A stretch of DNA of 64,000 bases from Anthonomus grandis grandis (lineage: Eukaryota; Arthropoda; Insecta; Coleoptera; Curculionidae). The first letter of the stretch is position 1. The number at the start of each line of letters is the position of its first letter. The notes under the pieces are model-generated. The model was not told the DNA's origin, searched no databases, and worked only from the letters and a program-made list of their open reading frames with translations. This document shows, piece after piece, positions 35,382-47,300 of the stretch. Where the stretch lies: the NCBI RefSeq assembly GCF_022605725.1, contig NC_065558.1, positions 6,386,001 to 6,450,000 on the forward strand, written 5' to 3'. The position numbers and the translations under genes are program-made.

Positions 35382-38300
35382 GTAATTAAACCCCATTATA
35401 GGTATTCACTAAAACTCATAATTATTTTCTAGTTTCAGAGGCAAATCTTTTATTAAACACCGACACTCTTCCCATAACAAAAACCCCAAAAGTGTCAAGT
35501 AAACATATAATACCTGCGGCAAGTATAACAATAAACAAGGAACTCGGTATGGGAGAGTTTGGGGTGGTACAGCAAGGAGTCTGGTGTAATGAAGGCGAAA
35601 GGATACAAGTGGCAATCAAATGTCTCTCGAGAGACCGCATGCAAAGTAATATGGTGGAATTTTTAAAAGAAGCATCTATAATGCACAACATTGACCACCC
35701 TAATATTGTCAGGTTCTTTGGGGTAGTTTTGCCCAATATTGAAGGCAGTTTAATGTTGGTTACTGAACTAGCACCATTAAGGTAGGAACCTGTAAATTAT
35801 TGTGAACATATAATCCTAATGTTTTACTAATTCATTTTTAAGGTCTTTATTGGAATGCTTAAAAGAACCTTCATTGAGGTCAAGTTTTCCTGTGTTGACT
35901 TTGTGCGATTTCGCTTATCAAATATGTGACGGAATGCAATATTTGGAGGCAAATAGACTGATTCATAGGTAAGTGGGAATCTTGAAATATTATTTGTTTA
36001 ATGAATGTTGTAATTTTTTGCCAGCTGATTAAATAAAAAAAGTATATATAGTACATCAGCAACTGCAGGAAGAACAATTTTATTTTTAGTGTTTTGTAAA
36101 TTTGGATATCATATTAAAATTTAACATACATGTTTTTAAATAATAATAAATAGTATATTTATTTATGAACTTGGCATTTACAGAAATTCTGAAGCTAACC
36201 ATTGCAATTTTAAACTGAAATTGTTGAATCAACATTGAATTCTGCTTAGGGGGTTGATTGATTTGCATGGTGTTGAAGGTCTACACTAATAAAGCATTAC
36301 TGTTACACTATAAAAAGCTTTTGTCATCAGCAAAAAACATTGAGTTTCCTTGGTTTATATTGTGGGTGTACAAGCAAAACCGTATAAGTCCATAAAAGTG
36401 AATTGTGAGAAAAATGGCAAAAAAGATTTTAATTTGCCTGTAAAAGTTGTTTTTGAATATGTGATATTTTAAAGCTGTAAACATGATTTGTTAGCTTTTT
36501 TTTAATGATAATTTATCAGTAAAACACCTATATCATCTAAGTTTTTTTTTTATTTTACGTTTTTTACATACAGGTTGGACTTACATTTTTTTTCTGATAA
36601 ATTTATTTATTTTGTTGGACATAAGTGATTAATGGTAAATCATCGTCATCATCACTACTGTCTGATTCGACCAAGTGTTCTGGTGTTTCTTCAACATTTG
36701 TGGATGTTGGCAAAGAATTGTACCATCCATGGAATTCGGCCGGTATTATATTGTTATGTCACAGTTTTAGAAGATCCTCTTTCTTCTTTTCAGTGATTGG
36801 CAGTTGCTTGCTGTATAATGGTTTTTAAGACCTTCGGAAAAGTTGGGGTTTTCCCCCTTCCAAAAACATTAATATACTTATAAGGGTCAGAATGCATGTA
36901 CTTAAATTCAATTATGCCTGGCTTGTCTTTTGAGTAACATAATGATTTGATTAGTAAACAATTGACTGTGTTTCCTTTTGTATCTTTACTCTTATTTCGA
37001 AGTATTTTTACAGACAAAGCCTTTAGATCATAGAAGTCATTAAATTTTAGTTCTTGGACATTATATGGTTGACTTTTTTTGTTTTTATTTCTGTTTGATC
37101 TGGCGAGTCTAAAAATATTAAGCCAATCTTGAATTGTGTAAACTGGTACATATTTCTTTGCATGTTCAATTGAGCTATGCATGGAGTCCACCTCCAGGTA
37201 GGAATGCCCACTTTCCATAAAATTATGTTGAATAACTTGAAGGTGCGTAACCTGCACTAAATAAAGCAGTAAAGCTACAACATGTTGGTTGCGGTTCTGT
37301 CCTCCACATTTATCGGACCAGAGTGACACCCGATTTACATGCAGAGGCAGGTGTGTTAAGTATTCAAACAAACAAGTGCCTATTTCTGAACTTCCTCGTT
37401 TTCTGTTAATCTCAGTCCAGCAATAACGGTTGGCATCATTAGGAGGGGCCGAGTTATAAATAGTAAGGTTGAAAACACATAGTTTTCTTGAGTAGTACAT
37501 GGGGCTTACGTCGGAGCAGGGTATTTGAAGGACTGACTGCAAATCAAAAGTTGCTGAAATAAATGTCGGGTCGTTAAGAGCGCATATTTTGTCCTTTTCT
37601 TTGGCAGAGTAGCAATCCCTTTTACGACTTTCATGTCTTTCAAATTTTTCAATATCGGTCTGACTCTCATCACCTGTCTTATTTCACAAGTTTGACAAAG
37701 GTCTTTTTTAGGGTGAAAAAAGGATAAATTAAATTTGGAACCAAAATACCTTTTATACGTTATGAACGATACAGCTTCTTTTTTTTCTGTTTTACATTTT
37801 TCCTCATAAAGGTTGTACATCTTAGCTATTGATAATTTGCTGTCCAAGTATTCCTTTTTAGTTGACTTTCGGGAATAATGGGATGGTACGGTCGGAAAAC
37901 TTTGAATGTGCCTTTCTACATCGGCAAGAAGTTCTGGCCTGGTTTTGTTCTTGGGTATCGATTTGCCACGTCTGTCTTCACCGACATAGACGCCAGAAGA
38001 GCCTTTATAACAAAATGCATTTTTTACAACATCAGCACTTATATTAAGAGTTTTCAAAAAAAAGCCTGACAAACTCTTAGTTTGTTTTTATCTTTTGTAA
38101 AATAGTACTGTTTAGAATTACTTCTAGGAGCCTTATTTCCATTTCTCTGTCTTCTTCTCTCTGGAGAAGAGCTTGTGACATTTGCAAGAATAAAATCTTT
38201 TTGTCGTGTAAAATTATTCATTCTCCAATACATTAAACACAAAGTTGGCCTTTCCTCTTCTAAAAATTTTTTCTGACATTTAAAACGACACTTTTCACAG

Positions 38301-41300
38301 TTAATGGCTTGAGGTTTCTTGGCTGGCCGCTGTTTGTTGTTAGTCACATAATCAAGTCCCTCGCTTCTTCTTTTTTTCGCCACAGCTCTTTTCCACTTTT
38401 TAGGTTGACTTTCTTTCCATCTTTTAAGCTGTGTGTCATTTCCAAGCTCTACAAAAAAATAGAAGTAAGGCAATTAAGGCATTTTCTAATTTTTCTGTGA
38501 CAACTAAAAATCTTACCGTCATTTGAATCATCTGTTTCATTAAAGTCTGGATCTAGGATCGAGTCATCACTATCTTCAATTAAGGCTAAATCGTCTTCAT
38601 TGAAGGAATGCTGAGACACGTGATCAACAGACGGTTCTGATACATTTAAATTTCCCACCTCAGACCCTCTTTCAATTTCTATATTTTTATCTAAAATTTA
38701 GAAAAAAACTTAAGTCCCTTAAGCTACTAGTACCACAAACAGAAAAAAAACTGAAGTCCCTGCACAGTTTAAAACTAGCGAATAAAAATGAAACAGATAA
38801 TAATTTGCTGTAACTGTAAAATGCATTTATCTCTAAATATCCAAAATTTAAGAAGTTTTATCTACTTACCTTTCGGTGTAGCATCGCGCTGTTCCCCAAC
38901 CCTTTCATAAAACCTGGACACGTTAGAGCCTATTATTCTATTATAACTAATAGAGTTTTCATCACTACTATTTCTCTGGTTTAGTGTATTATTATTACAC
39001 GCCATAAACACAAGTTTTTTCCCTCTGGAAGACATACTGACCAACCGCCACAAACAATAAAATAATGTAAACTGCCGGCAAATAAAATAACACAAGTACG
39101 CGTAAATATTTACTTAAATGGACTTACAGGTTTTTTCCTGCTTAAACTTGTCTTATGTTCCTAATAAAAATCGCTTAAGTGCACATAACTGATTTTTTTT
39201 GTTCAAAATTAAAATATTTTGGACTTATATATGAACCTCTTAAAAATAAAATAAAATAAAATAATCTTTATTGTATGCAACAAATAAATTACATCTATTC
39301 TATACATACAAAGGTGGAAAGTACCACTAGGCGTGTTTTAATGACCACACAATAAATAATAAAAGGACATAGTACAATTTTCATAAAAATTAAAATTTGA
39401 ACAAAAATTATTCAGATGAGAACCATATCAGATTCAAAGTTACACCCATATTAAAATATCAGCAGTCTCTAAAAATTTGTTTAATTTAGACTTAAAAGAG
39501 GCCATGCCTAAATCTTTAATTTTTGCAGGTAGGCCATTGTAAATACAGGCAGAAGTATATATGAAAGAGCTTTTCAGAAATTCAGTCTCATGCTGGGGGA
39601 TTGCCAGTGTGGTTTTATAGCGAATACTTACATTATGTGTATCTCCCCTTTGAATAAGGAATTCTCACCAAAAATCTTCTTTGGGCCATATTAAGACTAT
39701 AGACCTGCTTTATATGCTCACTCACATGAACCCTCCGAGGCAAATTTCTAGTAAATCTTACACAGCAATTTTGAATTTTCTGGATTTTATATTTATTTTG
39801 TTAAAAAAGGACCATAAACAATATTTAAGTATCCAGCAATACTAAGTACTAAACTCTCTGTAAGGATTTTTTTGTTCAGCAGGAAAATATCCTTAAATTC
39901 ATATAATGACTTTAATTTATAATATGACTGTTGACAGATCTTGTTTACATGTGCATTAAATGACATTCAATTATCCATACAAAGGCCCAGGTTTTTTACT
40001 TGATCTAATTTATTTGGTGCTCCAGTATTCAAGGTACTTTCATTTCTTGAGAACAGGATTGCCTGTGTTTTACCAGAATTTATAAAAAGTGAGTTTTTGT
40101 CAGCCCAATCAGAGATCCTCTGTTGTAAGTTAGCATTAATTAAGCATAACTGTATATTTTAAAACAGCACTTTATATCTCAATTTTCAAATCATTAACGA
40201 TAATCAATAATCAATTCATTATTGTCAGTCTGTATATTGTAGAGACCTTGCTGCAAGAAACATCTTAGTGTTCTCCAAAAACAAAGTAAAAATCTCAGAT
40301 TTTGGTCTAAGTCGTGCCTTAGGACAGGGAAAAGACTACTATCAGACTAACTTTAACGTCAATTTAAAATTGCCTATAGGTAATATATAAACACACATAA
40401 AACCCGCTTAACAAAAAAAAAAAAAACTAATGATTTTAAGCCTGGTGTGCACCAGAATGCATCAGTTACTTAAGATTCACCACTGCCAGTGACGTATGGG
40501 CTTTCGGGGTGACCCTATGGGAAATGTTTTCTTACGGATTTCAACCGTGGGCAGCCCTAACAGGTAAACTGTACCTCTAGACCAAGGAGTCTTTATGTAG
40601 ACTTTAGTTCCAGTCTCCTTGCACTTGATTAAAAACCAATTTAAATAACGTAATCTAAAACCAGGCCAGCAGATTTTGGAAGCGATAGACGAGCCGAATT
40701 TCCAAAGGTTAGAGCAGCCCGACTGTTGTCCCCTGGAACATTACAATTTAATGTTGGATTGTTGGAGACACGAGCCCGCCCAAAGACCGCGTTTCTCCGA
40801 TATCGGGCCGATATTGGCCGAAAGTAGGCCGGAACAAGTGCAGGCGAAAGTAACGACGAACGAGGGACCGCACATGTTAAGTTTTAGGGTCGGAGACGTG
40901 ATCGCTGTTTTAGATAAAAAGTAAGTCAATTCTAAACAAATGTACTTATCATTAAAATACAAACATTAACAATTTACAATAAATAATCGTAGCAAAGAAA
41001 AAAAATTGTAAATTAACTGAAAAAATGTCTTCTATCTATCTATCTTGTCTGACAAATCTGTAACCTGGTACCCTAAAGATATTAACGTCATCATTCGATG
41101 TTAACCATATCTCTGATAGCCCTATCTTAGTCATAATCAAGAATATTTAAATGTGGTGCTGCTAATGAAATGATCAATTACAGGAGTGTGTGCGTACAGT
41201 CTGCCATTCCAAAACTTCTGGACAGTCTTATTTATGACCAAATTAATTTTTATTGCAAAGAACTTCTGTTAAGTGAACAGCATTCCTTCAGTTGTGGCAA

Positions 41301-44300
41301 GTCTGCTATTACAAACTTGTTGTTGTATCAGGGTGCTCTGTTTTCAGATCAGTGGCGGCTCGTGGGAATTATTAATGGGTGGGCAGATGAAAATTTTTTG
41401 TTTTTGCCAAAGATTTATATTCAGGTGATCAATTCAGATCAAGACATGGTTCTGTTGCAAGATGATCTGAATAGATTGTGTGAATAGTTTGGCTTTAAAT
41501 GTGAGTAAATGCACTTACATTAGTTTCTACAAAAGAAACAAACAGGTAATTTTCTCCTATACTATTGATAATGTTAACCTTAGGTACACTGAAGTATTAA
41601 AAGTATCTTTTTGATGAACAATTAAATTTTAATACCCACGTGAATATTATTATAACTAAAGCAATCTAAGGTCCTTGGTTTTGTCCTGCGCAAAAAGACC
41701 TGTCGGTTAAAACTTGCAAAGGGTTGTACATATCACTTGTTGTCTCTTTATTGGAGTATGGATCAATAATTTGGTCTCCTCTTTACATGAATAATTGTAT
41801 GGCACTGGAGAGAGTTCAAAATAAATTTTTACGTTCTTTCTACATTTTTAAGTTCGTAATGACCATTGATATGATGAAGCAATGAACTAGTAGCGAAGTT
41901 TACTTAAGAGACGCACTGAGAATGATTTAATGTTTATTTATAAACTTTTGATTGGCCTTGTGATTTGTCCCGAGCTATTTATTAAAATTTCATTTAATAT
42001 TCCACACCGTAATCTGAGGGTAAATCGATTGTTTTCTTTGCCTCATCATCGTACCAACTATGCTATGCACTCGCCTGTCAAAAGAACCTTGAGGCTAGTA
42101 AACTCTACTGGAATTGAAGTTTTGAGAATTTCCTTATTGCATTTTACGAGTCTTATTAAGAGTTTGTAGGATTTTGTTTTTTTGAAATAATTTTGCTCCA
42201 TGATTACTAATTTGAAGTACATTTGATCATTGTCATTGATAATAATATACTTTGTTTTTTCTTAGCGAATTTTACATTGTTAATAGTTCAGATTTCGAGA
42301 GACTATTATTACTACTTTTAAAACAGTTTCATTATCCTTGGTATTAAGATTACGTCGGATAATTATTGTTAATTAGTAATTAGTGGTTAGATAGTCAAGC
42401 TTTAATTTCTTTTTCGGAAATATTTATATTTTTTGTAATGAGGTTGATCCTGTGTATTGATTAAATAAATAAATAAAGAATATAATGAATGAATTCTTCA
42501 AAATTGGTGCTCATCCAGTGGATGTAAGAGTAAACCCTCATATATTTTTGAATAATTAATTTATTTAAAACTTATCTCACCATCATGCACGTCCATCTAT
42601 ATCAATCTATCATCTACAGGCAAAAATATAACTTTACATATAAGGCCAAAATTTAGTACACAACAAAATTAAGGTATATTTCATAACAAAGTTTTTAAGA
42701 CCCATTTCATAGACATTTAATGCTATTTTTAAATCTTGAATGCAAATGTAATAATAGCTTTTTCCTATTTTAATTGCCTGGTAAAATTGTCAAGTATATT
42801 ATACTGTTTTCCAGGCAGCTATTGACATTCATGTGTGTCTATGCAATTAGTCTAATAATTTTCTTCTTCCAGGCAATTTGAATTAATAGTGATTTTTCCT
42901 CTTTCAACTGCCTGGAAGAACTGGCTAAGGCAACTCTTATGTATCAGTGGGTCAACCCAATTAAATAACCTACAAACAAACCAAAATTCATATTGAAAGA
43001 ACTCGTCCATTATCTCAAAGAGACTTACGTAACTAGAGAAAAAAAATGAAAACTCCAAGTCTCAAATTCATATCCCAATATTTTAAGGCAAAAACTATAA
43101 TGCAGATGCTGCCAAAGTAATATAAAATGCCGGAATATACCTTATTGTCAGAATATAGTAAGAGCACATATTCAATATCATTTTTTTAGCAACCAATATA
43201 CATTATATATCTTTACTTTTAGTAAACCTTTTAAATGTATATAATTTCAACCTTTTAAAAGTCCATCAGTAAAACATGCAAAACTAAAAATTACTGATAC
43301 ACCCTAGGTTTGATCACCGTCTATAGATTACAACAAGTCAGACCACTTCCTATACCGCCCGTGTTAAAGCAAAATTGACCTTGAATCCCGCTGTTTGCTG
43401 CGTACGAGCGTTTACCAGGGTTTATCGTAAATATCGATGAAAGCAAATTCTGAGGAGCGCTGATTATTTTTATACGAGGAGTATTCATAAGAAGTATTTT
43501 AAGTCATAAAATAAGAACTTTTTTTATAGGACTGGAATAGAATGTGTTTATATGACAGTGTTTCTTAATTATTAACGTTTTTACACATTTTTTATATTAG
43601 CTTTACTTCTTTGCCTTTATGTAGCAATGTTTGCATGTATCTAAGAATTCTATTTAAACTATAACTTCTACTTGTCAGATTGTTTTCAAATTTTGTAGGT
43701 GCTTGGCTTTCGATAACAAGGACAGTTTTTAAAATGTTTTTGAGTTTCCCTTTTCTAAAATTGGTGTATCTAGAATTTTTGATCAGTTCAATGAATTTGA
43801 ACTTTTAAATAAATTGGAAGCGTTTAATATGGCGGATTCAAAATGGCTGCTTTTTAAGTCAAATATAATATATAAAAAGTGAATTTGAAAAAAAACCTTA
43901 CTTGTTGAATTGTTTAAATTTGCTACATTTTTAGGAGTCTTATCAAAAAATACAAGTTTTTACTTAATATTTGTTGAAATTTTAGAGATGAATATTCAAA
44001 AAATTAATCTAAAGTTAAAATAAATAAACAATTAAAAAACACACTAAAAAATATAAAATAATTTTAATACGGTATGTACAGTACAGTAGTTTTGTAAATT
44101 ATATACTTTGTATTCATTTGTGGATACAGTAAATATATATAAAATATGTTAAAATATCAAAATTTACCGGGTCTTAAACGCCGACATTGGTGGCCGACAA
44201 AAAGAAGTGGGGTGTGTTGGTTTGGGATAATAGGTTGTAAAATGGGCTAAAACTATTCCAGTAACATTAGGGGGAGAAAATAAATAATAAACTATTAAAA

Positions 44301-47300
44301 TAGGAAAAGGGTAAAACCAAGGGTAAAAAAGAGGATAAAAAAAAGATTGTAATGCTTTTATGTAAAACACAAAATACAGAACAAAATATTTAACATATAG
44401 GGATGAAATACATACTACTTTATTATTGGGTAATTATATTTACGTAAGTAGTATGTAACCAAATTATTGTCTAAAACGCTACAAGCAAAAACTCTCTCGC
44501 GAAACGGATGCACACAAGTTAACGTACTTGCGAAAACTAAACCTGGGTTCTACCCAGCCGATGCATGGCGAGGTGAGGAACGGGGGGTGGGGCAACCGAT
44601 TTTAAGGCCGCTCGAGTGGTCTGACTTGTTGTAATCGATAGACGGTGGTTTGGTATCCCACTATTAGAGAATTAAAAACAAACTTATGGTACATTTTTAA
44701 ACTCACTTAGATCACTCTATCTATAGTGTCAATGGTAAATAATCTGAATATAACTTACTGCCTTGCCAGGACTCACAATCCTTTATGGAAAGGGTCGACG
44801 GCGAGCGGAAAAACCGGCCTGTTTGACCCCATTAATGTGGTCGCCTACTTGGGCGCAGACCTGCCGAGCTCTTCGTTTCTACGAGGCGGAATGGACAGCA
44901 CCCGCTCATCGGCTCGTAGGAAACTTCGGAGCGAAATGATTAGCGCACCCCAAGGCGATTTTAAACATACCGGACACGTTGGTTTGGACGGTGCCTATTT
45001 TGGGGATCTTAGTTTTTTGGGCGGATCTAAAGGCAATGTAAGTGACTTAACAGGAAAAATAAGATGTGAACTTTTTCATTAATTTATTAATGATATATCA
45101 AGTTGTTCACCTGAGGACTGTCTTGCACTTCAGGATCACCTCAATAAACTGACACTTTGATTAACGTCTCCAAATGCAAACTCATCAAATTTTCTAAGGC
45201 TAAACAATCATGTAACTTTATTTCTATAATCTAAAGATTACTTCTTCAAAGTGTGTTTGCAACAGATAAGAGACTTGGGACTGCTATTTGATTCCAACTT
45301 AGACTTATGAATTAGATTATTAATAGATCTCTAAAGTTGCTAGAAATCATTAAAGGTAGTACCAGAAATTTTAACTACAGTACCTCCATTAAAACACTGT
45401 GATTTGTCTTTGTCAGAGTTCACTTGGAGTATGTCTCCTCTGTCTAAAGCCTAAATTATATATTTAATATCCACACACTGGAAAAAGTTGAGCGTAAATT
45501 TTACAGATACATTCACTACTGGTTTTACAATGATCAAGAATTTCATTATGAGACTGCCTGTTCAATATTTGATCTTGAAACCTTATTAGCTAGAAGAAAG
45601 CAGAAAGATTTAAAAAATGTCTATATTTATATTAATCCATTTAACCATAGATTGTCCATATCTCACTTTACATGTACCATCTCGCAATACACGGTTCATC
45701 CAACTTTCTTTCAACTTTTAAAGCTTTTTCTAGGAGCTTTATCTGACCTTTATTTTTAACCTAAGTTAATTGTCAACGAATCTTAAATCCTTTTCTTATT
45801 TTTCGTTATTTAATTTTGATTTATGGTGTACTTGAGCTTGTATTAAGTTGACACGTTAATACATAATAAATTTTTCTCGTTTAGTATAATAGCGTTCCAA
45901 CTCAAGTAGTGGCCCCCTATAGGCCTCATAAGGATCTCGAGGCTGCGCCCCTTTTGGAAGGTGATTGTGTGCCGGCACCTGCTCCACTACAAAACCACGA
46001 ATACCACGAGATTAGTGACGAGGAGGCTAATAATAGTCCTCATTTGGATTTAGGTAAGAATTATTGTAATTAAGAGAACTTAGAGATGCCACTGGAGTTA
46101 TTCTTGCCTTGTGTTTAGTTATAACAGTGATACTGTTTTGAGGCTTTTTCTGGTTGAAAGAATTTTATTTAATTAAATTAATTGCGAAATAAAAAAGGCC
46201 AAAAAAGAATATATATCTTCATAAATAAATAAAAGTAAAGATAATAGTAAGATCCTATGGAAAAAAGAGTCTATGTTTCTGTTTTTGACCGATCAGCAAG
46301 AAGTTGAAAAAACAATACAGCAACTAAAAAATAATAAACCAGGGCATGACAATCTTCAATCAGAGACTTTGAAAAAAGTTTCCAAATATATATTTTACAG
46401 CCTTATGTCTAATAACAAATTTATGCTTTAGTACACGTGTTTTTCCGGATGTTCTAAAAATGGACACTGTTATACCACTTCATAAATCGGGGTGGTTGGA
46501 TGATGTAAATAATTTTAGACCAGTTTCCCAATGTATCCAAGATAATTGAAACGGTTTTGAACAAAACCCTTGACACGGTTAACCACTCAATACTTTTAAA
46601 AAAATTAAGAAGTTGCGGCATTCGGGGCGTAGCCAATAAAGTTATTTGGCAGGTAGGAAATAAGTGGTAAAAGTTAACAACACTTATAGCGAAATGAGAT
46701 ATATCAAATGTGGAATATCCCAAGGCATTGTAATGGGACCACTTTTATTTATTATATATATAAATAGTCTTTTTTCTATAAGAACTGTGGGAAGAAGTTT
46801 CGCTGACGACACAGTTGTTATCTACACAGGAGAGACCTGCCAAGCCCTAAAACAAACAGCTGAAAATGATTTTCAATTAATTAAAAGCAAACTAACATTA
46901 AATGGGCAAAAAACAAAATATATTAGTTTTACTTCTTACACCAGAAATCTTTCCCGAATAGGTGCTTTAGAAATAAATCAATCGTTGTCAATTCCTGCAT
47001 CACCGTCCATAAAATATTTAGGTATTATTGCAGACCAACATCTTAAATGAAAAGTACAATTAAAGCAGTTGACCAATAAAATTAGAGGTTTAGTTTCAAC
47101 TTTTAAATATTTAAAACAATATCTAAGTATCAAGAACCTTACCATAATATACTATTCGTTGGTTCAATCTCATTTGACATATGGATTGATCGGGTGGGGT
47201 GGTATCCGGGATGCATATTCCTAAATAACCGTCAATCCGTCCATTCGGGTACAGCCGAAGCGAGACTGCTAAATAACAGACTATTCGTCCGGACCTGCTG

